Shown: piece by piece, positions 46,501-55,712 of the stretch
Layout of the letters: each line of letters begins with the position of its first letter
How positions within the stretch are numbered: the stretch's first letter is position 1
Assembly: GCA_029718625.1 (NCBI GenBank)
Contig: CM056380.1
Coordinates: 44,627,754-44,691,753, forward strand
Source: Synaphobranchus kaupii
Lineage: Eukaryota; Chordata; Actinopteri; Anguilliformes; Synaphobranchidae
Reading direction: 5' to 3'
Length of the DNA: 64,000 nt
Program-made: the position numbers and the translations under genes
Notes under the pieces: generated by a model
Databases searched by the model: none
What the model was told of the DNA's origin: nothing
The model's input: the letters and a program-made list of their open reading frames with translations, nothing else

Positions 46501-49500
46501 CACAGAGCTCTGGAACTCCCACAATTCTGTGGAGTTCTCCTAATACTGAGGTTCACAGAGCGCAGAGGATTGCTGAGAATCTTTCTCTGAAAACACAGAG
46601 AACGTGGCTCTCCAAGGGGCCGCTGACTTAGCTCGCCTTGCGGTGACTAAGTTTACTTCATCCCACGTGTGAACTAGCGTGCGTGTAGCACTGCGCTAGC
46701 TGACCACAAGAAACTTCAGCAAAACAAACTTTACAAACAGCGAGAGGGACACCCCCCAGACGAGGAGACCAGCTGTCATCGCCACCCACGCCGCGAAAAG
46801 GACACCGGCTCGGACTGCTGGAAAACCACGACCGTGTGTTCCCAGGAGCGCAACAGCGACCACCGGAGACGACAACACGGGTGGAAGGATCTCCGTAAGA
46901 CTGACTAAGCGTCACAGGCAGTAGTTACGGTTTAGTTTAGTCTTATTGGGTTAATGTGAATCTGTGGTTATATCTGTGTTTACTGTTTATTTTAATGAGT
47001 TCTGTTCACCGTGTTTACCCTGTTCGAATTGGCTACCTACATAGAGTAACACCACCCACGTGGTTCCTCTCTTCTTGCATGCTAATTCTTCATTCAACTC
47101 TCCACATTACTAACAATATTAATATAGTCGGTATTTCAGTGAGTAACGGGTCATTTGGTGAATGTAAAGTTATCAGTTAGGAGCTGCAGTTTCGCGTCCG
47201 TCTTCTTCACTGCTAGGACCGATACTTCATTGTAGCTAAGCTAGGTTATTCAACCACGCCGATACCACCGTGCTGTACAGACCTACACACGAAGTTTTCT
47301 CTCCTTTGTTCAGAGACAAAGGACACGTGCGCAGACGCGCGCGCGCACACACGCACACACACAGTTAGCCTAGCCTTCCCATATTAGATTAGTTTGATTT
47401 CACTGTATTTTTACATGTTTGTTTAATAAATTATATTATTAAACCCGTGTCTGTTTTGATGTTGCGTAAACGTGAGAATCTGAGCCAAAATAGTCTATTC
47501 AAGAACTCCATCCTTCAGATTATCTATTAAATCTTTGATTTAATTACATTTGTCCACTAATATTTGTAATTTTGATTATTAATTGAAGTTCCAAATTTAT
47601 GGTTAAATATTTTAGATAATGGTAATTTTATGAGACTGATTACTAATTGCGGTTATACTGCTACACCTACAGAGGTGGTGCCTTGTATAAGGATATAGAG
47701 GTATGTCCCCTACATATTTGGTGCCCCGTGTGAGGATAGCATTTGGCTCTATTCCACGTTTTTGTGATATCAAAACTATTCCATCTCAGAGCTAGACTCC
47801 TAATTTAATATAGAACCTAGCTAGATGACAAATTCCGAACAACCACTAGAGGGTGCTCTCGCTATATTGAAAGAACTGGTGTTCCCAGCCTTTGTCTAGA
47901 CACGTCCCTGTATTCACCAATACTGTGGGATTTTGCAGCAGTTACATGGCCTCACTGCAATTGTAACTTTGGACCCATAGCTAATCTGTACTGCAGCCAG
48001 CAAGCAACATAGTGAATATATACATTTTGAGTGTGTAATGTACTAGCAGTATACGCAAACCACTGCTGTGCCGAGTGTGACTTCTACAAGTGCACTCATT
48101 TAGTACCACTTTGAATTATATATTCAGATAGTTACTGTACAGTCTGCAGTTATGGGACCCGTTTCCGTGGAACGGTTCTTGTATTGTTTAAGCCAAGGCC
48201 TAATCCCCAGCTATTTAGACTTCCAAAGTAAGCTAAACCTTAATGACTGTAGCACAGAAGTTTTCAATTTAATTAATGAGAAGCGTGAGCACGGTGTGTG
48301 GTTCCCGGACCCATTGCTATCCAGCTTGATCTTGAATTTCTCCAGGCAAGCCAGCCTTGCCCTCCTTAACAATGAGGAACTAAGCCGAGAGATTATAAAC
48401 CTTAGACAGCAAAACACCAGTATCCTCAATGAGCTCCATACTGTTAGCAAGAAAGCCATGCAGTATCTAGGAGATTTGCATTCAGCTGAAACAAATCTCT
48501 GCTCTTACCGTGAGGAACTGTTGAGGCTAAAAGGTGAACAACCTGCGCTACTGCAGTCACATGTTTCCCCAGGTTTGCTGTCCCCAGTTTCAATCCCATC
48601 TTCCCTGAGTAAAACCACTTACTCTCTACCTTGTGAACAGGGGAAAGGGGGGTCCAATCTTGATTCTGGTTTCTCTAGTCAGGATTCGTCTGCTTCTTCT
48701 GACCGAGACTTCTCAGTCTATTCTAAACAAGAGTGCTGTAACCATTTGTGTCGAGGCGCATTCGTCTCACCTCCACTGTGCCAGGAAGAAGTGAGCTGCT
48801 TCCCGTTGCCAGCACTTTCCTATCACAGGAAGGAAGGAAGGCAGGTAATTCCCCCTAGAGACAGGGAACACAAAACATGCTCCCCTGCCATCCCCTCTCA
48901 ATCAGAGAGAGTTTGTAGAGAACCTCATGCTTTCTCCACCAGTTGTAAGAAGCATGAAAGCTACTTTCCTAGTCTGGATTCTCAACCAGACAGAGGGTAC
49001 CACACCCAAGCTGAACCACCTTCTCATTTTAATGAAGTTTCAGCCTTGCCTTCTTCAAGCAGGCTGACACATGAGAACACAGAGGGTCTTAGATGGAAAC
49101 ACCTTGAATGTATTGCAAAGGATGTAGATTGCTTTGACCCTGAAACCCCAGGTCATGACATTGAAGGCTATCTACGGCAAGTTAATTATGCTCTCATGGA
49201 CTTGCCCATGGCAACTGAGCGGGAAAAGATTAAACTGATAGAGAAGACTTCCTTGAGAGAGGTTCGTGCGTTCATTAGAACGCAACCCTCTTCCATCCGC
49301 AACAGCTATTCTGAACTCTGCAATGCACTCGTAGCGGAATATTTACCCTGGTTTGATGAGGCAACAGCCCTGATTCAAGCCACAGGTATAAAGCACGGTC
49401 GCACCGAGCGCCCCCGGGAATACTTTAAACGTTTGAAACATGCGTTCTTCCAGGGCAGAAATCGGCCAGGTTTAGAGGAAAATCAAGCATTCAAATCTCT

Positions 49501-52500
49501 CTTCTTACACAACCTCCACCCCTGTATTCGAACTCATGTTGTTTTGTCCTCCAAGGAAAAACATTCCATGTGTGAAATTCGGGATGAGGCTCAGATCGCG
49601 TGGGACACCTTGCGCATTGTGCCTGCAGATGACAAAATTAAGGATAGTCCAAACGCTCCTAATAACTCCCTTAGTACCTCCCAGCGCACAACGTCGGCGT
49701 CTAAGACCTACAGTCAGCAGATTAAGAGAACATTTTCTCCAAAAAGTTGTCACGGTCATTGCTCACGCTCCGATGCTAGTAGCAACTGGAGAGAAGATAG
49801 GGTAGATAGCGGTGTTTGACCCAGCCAGTGCTTCTCACCAAAGCACACTGGTAAGGGGGGAAAGTGAAACATCACTTTTCCTATTTTCCCTGTCAGCACA
49901 CCTACCTTACCGAAAGGGGGGGTGCATAATTAGTCCACATCTGCTTACCTTTCAAACCTTCCCCTCTGGACACCTAAACTAACACTTCTATTCCTAAACC
50001 CCAACCTCGGCTTTCCATCTCCCTCAATTGGTCATTGTTCATGAGTTGATGTTAGCCAGTTAGTCTTATGAACTGCCTGGATGTTTGACAGTCGTATGAA
50101 CTACCAGGACATTGCCCTCAACACACTGTCTTTATTAACTTGTGACAAACCCTGTTACAGGAGGACTATTGGTTTACCTTGGACTGTTGGAACAACTTTG
50201 TGCTTCCAAGAAAGGCTTCTGTCCCTCTTGGAAACAAAGGGGGGGATGTAGGGACCAATAGCCAGCTGACAGTCCTTACACAAACACTGACTGTCACTTT
50301 AAAGAACATGGAGGCGCGTCTGATGACGTCATCTGCGCGCGCAGCGTTTAAAATCCTCATCACACAGTGAACCGGTGTGAAGGCTCCCTTCCCCCCACCA
50401 AGTTAATAAAACTGAGTGATGACCACCGCCTTTTCTCCTTCTCGCCCTTGCATCCAGCGGACTTGGTCACTTTTCCCTGAGACTCCCACTACACGGTGGA
50501 GTTCACAGAGCTCTGGAACTCCCACAATTCTGTGGAGTTCTCCTAATACTGAGGTTCACAGAGCGCAGAGGATTGCTGAGAATCTTTCTCTGAAAACACA
50601 GAGAACGTGGCTCTCCAAGGGGCCGCTGACTTAGCTCGCCTTGCGGTGACTAAGTTTACTTCATCCCACGTGTGAACTAGCGTGCGTGTAGCACTGCGCT
50701 AGCTGACCACAAGAAACTTCAGCAAAACGAACTTTACAAACAGCGAGAGGGACACCCCCCAGACGAGGAGACCAGCTGTCATCGCCACCCACGCTGCGAA
50801 AAGGGCACCGGCTCGGACTGCTGGAAAACCACGACCGTGTGTTCCCAGGAGCGCAACAGCGACCACCGGAGATGACAACACGGGTGGAAGGATCTCCGTA
50901 AGACTGACTAAGCATCACAGGCAGTAGTTACGGTTTACTTTAGTCTTATTGGGTTAATGTGAATGCGTAAACGTGAGAATCTGAGCCAAAATAGTCTATT
51001 CAAGAACTCCATCCTTCAGATTATCTATTAAATCTTTGATTTAATTACATTTGTCCACTAATATTTGTAATTTTGATTATTAATTGAAGTTCCAAATTTA
51101 TGGTTAAATATTTTAGATAATGGTAATTTTATGAGACTGATTACTAATTGCGGTTATACTGCTACACCTACAGAGGTGGTGCCTTGTATAAGGATATAGA
51201 GGTATGTCCCCTACACCTATATCTAACTTAACTTTTATAGGCAAAGTTATTGAAAAAGTTATTCATCGGCAACTTAGTAACTTTTTAATTTCTAATGGCT
51301 ACCTTGACAAATTTCAATCTGGATTTTGCCCCCATCACAGTACCGAGACTGCCCTTATCAAGGTCCTTAATGACATTAGTTTAAATACCGACTCTGGTAA
51401 AATCTCAGTCTTAGTGTTATTAGATCTTAGTGCTGCATTTGACACTGTAGATCATAAAATTCAGCTTGACAGACTAGAAAATTGGGTTGGACTTTCAGGT
51501 ACCACCTTAAATTGGTTTAAGACCTATCTAGCGGACAGAAAGTATTTTGTCTCCATTGGCAATTTTACTTCTGAGCGGATTACAATGACTTGTGGTGTTC
51601 CCCAAGGATCAATCCTTGGGCCTCTATTATTCAATCTGTACATGCTCCCACTACAACAAATCTTACAAAAAAATTATATCGCTTACCACACCTACGCAGA
51701 TGACACCCAAATTTACATAGCTCTCTCACCAAATGATTATGGTCCAATCGACTCGCTCTGTCAATGCATTGAACATATTAACATCTGGATGCATCAAAAT
51801 TTTATGCAGTTAAACAAGAATAAAACTGAGATCATTGTTTTCGGAACACAATAAAAGACTGAGAGTCAGTGCTCACCTTGATTCCCTGTCCATTCAGACT
51901 AAAACCCAGGTTAGAAATCTTGGTGTAATCTTGGACTCAATTTAATAACAAAATCAGCTTACTATCACCTAAAAAACATAACAAGCGACTTTATGCCTAA
52001 ATAGGACCTAGAAAAGCTTATTCATGCCTTTATCTCCAGCAAATTGGATTATTGTAATGGCTTATTTACAGGCCTTTCAAAAAAAGTGATTAGCCAACTG
52101 CAACTTATTCAAAATGCTGCTGCTAGAGTGTTAACAAAAACAAGGAAATTTGATCATATCACGCCAATCCTTAGGTCTCTGCACTGGCTCCCAATCAAGC
52201 AGAGAATTAACTTCTAAGCATTGCTGCTTGTGTACAAGTCACTAAATGGGCTAGGGCCTTCATATGTCTCTGATCTGCTTTTTCCATACGAACCCCTCAG
52301 TGCCCTATCATCTGATGCTGGCTTATTAACCATTCCAAGAGTTAAAACAAAACATGGAGGCAACTTTCTGTTACTATGCTACTCACAGCTGGAACAAACT
52401 CCCAGAAGATATTAGAAATGCCCAAACTCTAACCACTTTTAAAACTAAGCTAAAAACATTCATGTTCTGCACCACATATACTTAGATAAATACTGTTATC

Positions 52501-55500
52501 TGATGTTCAGTTGTTGCTTGTTATCTGTTGAGCACTTGAAAAGTCCTCAATAAAGTGGGGCAAAAGACCACCATACAGGTGGCAGGAAGTCCTTTTGGCA
52601 TAGCCAAGGCGAAGTCCTCTATTCAGGAGAGGCAAAAGTCCTGCAGCGGTTGCTGGCAGGCAAAAGTAAGGCCTCTGTAAAGAGGGGCAGTTGCCTTTTT
52701 GGAGTAAAAGAGCCAAAAAGAAGCCTCGAAAGAGAAGGCCTCAAGAAAGAGGGGCAGTATACCTTGAAGGAGGGACAGAAGTCCTGCAGCGGAGCTGGCA
52801 GGCAGTTGCAGCAGAGCTGGCAGGCATAATATCACCCAGAGAGAGAGGCTGTACGGTGCATAGCAGACACCAGGTAGCAGGCTGATTGTGGTAGGAGTGT
52901 TTGTTGGGGTATTTGTTTTGTGGGCCCAACCAGTATTGCATTTTATTATAACTTTTTAAACTTTTTATTAACATTGTTCCTAAACTGTTTTTAACTTAAG
53001 ATTGTTTTCAATTATAATTTACTTTTTATATAATGTCTTTCTATGTCTTATGTAAAGCACTTTGAGGTGCCTTGTGTATGAAAATGTGCTATACAAATAA
53101 ACTTGACTTGACTTGACTAATGTTTACCATGAACTATTACATAATCCTGAATCCAATATTTTGAACCCTCTTCTGCACCCCTCCCCATGGCAGCAATACA
53201 TAGCGTTATCAGCTAATAACCACAAACACTTTTCACGACACCTGAAACATTGGTACCTCAAATACAGTACCTCAGCTAAGCCTCAGGGCAATAGGAGGAA
53301 CATCAGCAACCCCCTAAATTGGAGGTTGCTTTCTCATTGCTTTATTCAAATCTTAGGGATCTCTTAATGTCCCCCAACATGTTCGGAAGGACTGGGAATC
53401 TATGTGACCTGGTCTGGGTCAGTTTAATCTGTAGAGCTCCAGTTATTCCAAAGAATAGAAAGAACATTCCCCAATCATTAATCTGACCTACAAGCCTAGC
53501 CCTCTATTTGCGCACACAGTTATACTTTAAAACACCGCACACATTTTTGTCAGTAAGATCAGCCGTTGTTGTTGCTGGAAGATGTATTCAATCCTGACCT
53601 GGGTTCAATCAACATGTGTCCGTAATGTGGATTCACAGTTGAATGCAAGTTTAAATTCCTTTTCTTCAAAGGTTTTGGTTCCTCATTTTGTGAAGATAAT
53701 GTTGAGGTGGTTGCCTTTTCACTTAACTTACAAGTCAAAGTGAAAAAGAAATGCCGAGTGACTTCCTGCCATATGTGTATTTTTTCAATACTGGAGAGAT
53801 TTCGAGGGACAAGATTATTATTCAGATTATTCAATTTATACACTGTTCTTAATAAAAACCTACCCATCATGTGAAACCTTATAAATAACAGATATAAATA
53901 AGATCACTTCAAGACCGAAAGTCAAAAACATTTTTTCACGACAGACAAAATTTCATCGTTTTACCACCATTTTGGACACCAAAAATGTGACCTAGAAAAC
54001 TGTGCCACATTTAGTCATGAATATTTAATTCATAAATAAACTTCATATGGCCCCTCATACATATACATTTTGATAATGTTTTAGGGAACAATATTCATCA
54101 ATACCAGAAGAAAATACAGTAACATGTCTGATATTCTGCCTAGCAAAGATCTGGTAACAGTCGTTGTGCTTGGTGTCAGTTGCCACAACGACCGTTATTG
54201 GGCATAAATTGGTCATCAAAACTAAGAAACTTATCCAATCTTCAAGTTGGCAACACGTGGTCGCTTGTTTACCTCGCGTACGCGCTAAGTCACAAATTCA
54301 TATACTTCGTGTCAACTCCGGAGGCCCTACAACGATCGTTACCAAGACGTTTTACTTCCTAAAAAAATCATCCCAAATCAAACCCTTTAACGAACCACCA
54401 GCCGTTGATATAGTTCAAATCCATAAGGTAATGTACCGTTTTGTCTATTTATGGATACAATTTATTGTAATGTATATTTTCTTACGTAACGCACGTCACG
54501 GTGTCCACTCAGATGGAGGCAGTATTCTACCACATGATCAGAATGAAGTGGAAACAGGGTTTGCAATGTTATTGTTCCATGTGGTATTCATAAACATAGG
54601 AAGGAATAAGAAATATGTGCACTTACTGTGCCAACCAGGTCACTGGTGGACACCACGCGACAACCGTTACACAAAATGCATTTGTGTATTCTAATGCCAT
54701 TTTCAGAAAAAAAAAATCTTTTCTTATATTTTTGTTGATACTATGTATATTCATGAACCCAATAAAGTGCTTGTCAGCTCTTTTGAAGGAATTTGAAATT
54801 TGACCCACCCCGTTGTCACACTATTGTGTACCAGTATTGTAAAAATACACATATAGTGTACATTTGCTGTGCCAAAGCTGCTCCATGTCTTACCTTTTGT
54901 GTAGCAGGCCTGGGGGACTTTACTTTTGCACTGCAGCAGCTGATTTCTGATAAACAGGAAGTCTTCACCATAGCACTCAATTTGGTATTGTGCTGTGTGT
55001 GAGAGAAAGACATGGGGCAGCACTTGAACAAAAGCTGGTCTGTATGCTCCTGTCCACCCCCCTAGAGTACATGACATTCATAAAAATATTGGCAAATTTG
55101 GCTTTGTATCTAAACGTAGTACAAATACAAATGCATTATAGCATTTTACCTGAATATTGTTTGTTTGTGTGTGTACTCTTGACATCGAGAGTACTTGACA
55201 TCTTTTTTTTGTTTTATGGATTGATTTGCCCCCCCACTGCCACCTCCCTTTTTTGGGTTAGCTTCCATCTCAGCCTGAAATTGCTCCCCATATAGGCAGC
55301 GTTAGTTCACAAAAATGGGTGGGAAAAAAAGGTAGTTCACAAAAAACGAGTGGGTTGCAGCTGCTGAATAGTAGAAAACGGTGTCTGGCTCGAGGAAAAA
55401 GAAAGCATGGTTGTTGTAGCAAACTAGGACGACACCGTTGAAAACATTAGCAGTATTATTGCCTCTGGCAGAGCCACTGCACTACGACAAGGAAAGATCC

Positions 55501-55620
55501 CCATGGGGGGCTTAGGGTACTTTAAATATAGTTTAAAATCACGGGCAGAGGACGGGGTGCAGAAGACTTACCCGTGCACACAGGCAGGAGCAGAAGGAGC
55601 ATTAGCCAGGCTTTGATCAT
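43421..55620 (-). CDS. Ly6/uPAR-like small secreted protein, copy A (3 exons)
   Basis: Spliced on the - strand: exon 1 CDS 55620-55572 (signal peptide), exon 2 54992-54894, exon 3 43506-43421. Phases agree at both junctions, and all four splice borders are GT-AG with good context. The product is about 77 residues: signal peptide [17 protein letters not shown], then a mature chain starting near [11 protein letters not shown] with eight cysteines and ending WTCC-x2-D-x-C-N-A. That end is the hallmark of the Ly6/uPAR (three-finger) domain, compact and without a GPI-anchor tail, so probably secreted. A TATA box lies upstream. Intron 2 carries a 9.4-kb nested retrotransposon insertion and a MITE-like element. 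Function is unknown; the family includes receptor ligands and complement or acetylcholine-receptor modulators. Confidence 0.75.
43997..44842 (+). pseudogene. LINE ORF1 with esterase-like domain
   Basis: Two open pieces (43997-44410 and 44417-44842) separated by a TAA. The second contains [20 protein letters not shown] then [10 protein letters not shown], the block that in fish LINEs reads DGxHxNxxG at the end of a GDSL/SGNH esterase domain. Here the catalytic Asp and His positions appear as Asn and Gln, so the enzyme is probably dead. Confidence 0.65.
45015..45974 (+). pseudogene. LINE ORF2, APE endonuclease part
   Basis: It contains [21 protein letters not shown] and [12 protein letters not shown], the GDFNxH and SDH catalytic motifs of apurinic-like endonucleases, then the [20 protein letters not shown] linker typical of these LINEs. 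The open frame starts after a frameshift and ends with a stop at 45972. The N-terminal endonuclease residues are in a broken frame upstream. Confidence 0.88.
46244..47714 (+). repeat. 5' LTR (1,471 bp)
   Basis: Starts TG and ends CA. It contains TGACGTCA (46321-46328), a TTTAAAA box (46344-46350) and AATAAA (46402-46407). It carries a 502-bp stretch (46962-47463) that the 3' LTR lacks. Confidence 0.92.
46321..46328. promoter_or_regulatory. CRE-like palindrome in LTR
   Basis: TGACGTCA within ctgatgacgtcatctg, about 16 bp before a TTTAAAA box. It is repeated in the 3' LTR at 50324-50331. This is the consensus site for CREB/ATF proteins, in the expected promoter position; its function is inferred. 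Confidence 0.5.
47715..48151 (+). other. LTR element leader
   Basis: Primer-binding-site-like sequence at its start, then about 430 bp of non-coding leader that would hold packaging signals. No frame of note. Confidence 0.6.
48152..49819 (+). CDS. Gag-like protein of the LTR element
   Basis: An uninterrupted 555-residue frame. Residues about 75-135 have heptad character ([20 protein letters not shown]). A Ser/Cys-rich middle (about 150-310) follows, then a compact helical region at about 320-490 ([53 protein letters not shown]) with the look of a retroelement capsid domain. The C-terminus is basic ([10 protein letters not shown]) but has no CCHC zinc knuckle, only a lone CHGHC. No pol frame follows. 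Family assignment (Ty3/gypsy-like or related) is uncertain. Confidence 0.75.
   Translation: MGPVSVERFLYCLSQGLIPSYLDFQSKLNLNDCSTEVFNLINEKREHGVWFPDPLLSSLILNFSRQASLALLNNEELSREIINLRQQNTSILNELHTVSKKAMQYLGDLHSAETNLCSYREELLRLKGEQPALLQSHVSPGLLSPVSIPSSLSKTTYSLPCEQGKGGSNLDSGFSSQDSSASSDRDFSVYSKQECCNHLCRGAFVSPPLCQEEVSCFPLPALSYHRKEGRQVIPPRDREHKTCSPAIPSQSERVCREPHAFSTSCKKHESYFPSLDSQPDRGYHTQAEPPSHFNEVSALPSSSRLTHENTEGLRWKHLECIAKDVDCFDPETPGHDIEGYLRQVNYALMDLPMATEREKIKLIEKTSLREVRAFIRTQPSSIRNSYSELCNALVAEYLPWFDEATALIQATGIKHGRTERPREYFKRLKHAFFQGRNRPGLEENQAFKSLFLHNLHPCIRTHVVLSSKEKHSMCEIRDEAQIAWDTLRIVPADDKIKDSPNAPNNSLSTSQRTTSASKTYSQQIKRTFSPKSCHGHCSRSDASSNWREDRVDSGV
49820..50246 (+). other. LTR element 3' untranslated part with polypurine tracts
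   Basis: It contains gaaagggggggtgcat near 49912, a possible second tract, and the main polypurine tract ending at 50246. No pol remnants were recognised. Confidence 0.65.
50247..51215 (+). repeat. 3' LTR (969 bp)
   Basis: Nearly identical to the 5' LTR apart from single changes near 50716, 50794, 50804, 50873, 50913 and 50939 and the missing 502 bp (junction tgtgaat/gcgtaaac at about 50964). Confidence 0.92.
51204..51854 (+). pseudogene. LINE ORF2, reverse transcriptase part
   Basis: [56 protein letters not shown] and YADDTQIYI are the ordered RT motifs, with catalytic YADD present. A stop at 51852 precedes degenerate C-terminal sequence running to about 52480 in several frames. The first residues of this open frame belong to the LTR and not to the LINE. 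Confidence 0.9.
52540..52880 (+). other. hairpin-rich segment in the LINE 3' region
   Basis: A run of small inverted repeats (cctctattcaggagagg, cctctgtaaagagg, tttttggagtaaaagagccaaaaa-type) and direct repeats of gtcctgcagcgg and gctggcaggca. It is unlike the rest of the LINE. Confidence 0.5.
53117..53774 (-). repeat. intron 2 of Ly6-like copy A, duplicated in copy B
   Basis: Closely similar to 57983-58645. No coding sequence. Confidence 0.85.
53775..54850. mobile_element. MITE-like DNA transposon in Ly6-like copy A intron 2
   Basis: The ends GTGTATTTTTTCAATACTGG and CCAGTATTGTAAAAATACAC are inverted repeats with one mismatch. Copy B lacks the whole segment (58640-58650 reads gccatatacattt), so presence versus absence of the element separates the paralogues. 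A 176-codon open frame inside (54164-54694) resembles nothing I know. Confidence 0.65.
54894..54992 (-). CDS. Ly6-like copy A exon 2
   Basis: Acceptor ctcacacacag/CA, donor AAAAG/gtaaga, 99 nt, phase 1 to 1. It encodes [20 protein letters not shown], then [12 protein letters not shown], with the first three cysteines of the domain. Confidence 0.8.
54993..55571 (-). other. intron 1 of Ly6-like copy A
   Basis: Present in copy B (58775-59249) and in part in copy C (63062-63230). Contains no coding sequence. Confidence 0.75.
55572..55620 (-). CDS. Ly6-like copy A exon 1 (signal peptide)
   Basis: ATG at 55620-55618. It encodes [16 protein letters not shown] plus one base, donor ACGG/gtaagt. Positive n-region, Leu-rich core and small residues at the end make a textbook signal peptide. 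Preceded by about 60 bp of 5'UTR. Confidence 0.8.
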
Positions 55621-55704
55621 GGTGAAGACTGGTGTTGAGAGAAGACTACTGTGAGTGAGAGCTCTGAAAGATGTTTGTCTGTTGGGGTCAGGCTGGGTAC
55701 GCAC

Positions 55705-55712
55705 TTTTTATA
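55705..55712 (-). promoter_or_regulatory. TATA box of Ly6-like copy A
   Basis: TATAAAAA on the - strand (ggcggtataaaaagtgcgta), 85-92 bp upstream of the ATG. This predicts transcription start near 55675-55680. Confidence 0.7.

Larger units (their letters stand above)
46244..51215 (+). mobile_element. LTR retrotransposon, gag-only (4.97 kb)
   Basis: TGTAGGGACC...GTCCCCTACA long terminal repeats, a 4-bp target duplication CCTA (46240-46243 and 51216-51219) and a primer-binding-site-like TGGTGCCCCGTGTGAGG at 47719. There is one intact gag frame and a polypurine tract aaacaaaggggggga directly before the 3' LTR. No protease, reverse transcriptase, RNase H or integrase was found, so it must move in trans. 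It is inserted in the RT of the LINE. LTR divergence is low, under about 1% over the shared part by eye, which indicates a recent insertion. Confidence 0.92.
43725..53116 (+). mobile_element. CR1/L2-type LINE (interrupted by an LTR element)
   Basis: Inserted in intron 2 of Ly6-like copy A: the flanks ctagttctt and aatgtttacc are contiguous in copy B (57971-57982). Domains in order: ORF1 with an esterase-like part, APE-type endonuclease, reverse transcriptase, and a 3' tail caaataaacttgacttgact with the CTTGA repeated. The RT is split at ...NNYRP/ISNLTF by the LTR element at 46244-51215. Several frameshifts and stops make it inactive. Confidence 0.88.

Noticed and set aside
46413..46631. 72-codon frame present in both LTRs
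   Set aside because: Its duplication is explained by LTR identity; the sequence is LTR promoter/R region and shows no protein family.
48152..49819. A domesticated host gene (Arc-like)
   Set aside because: The frame lies between two intact LTRs with TSD, PBS-like and PPT-like signals, so it belongs to a mobile element at present.
54164..54694. 176-codon frame as a gene
   Set aside because: Inside the MITE-like element, atypical composition, no recognisable domain or paralogue in copy B.
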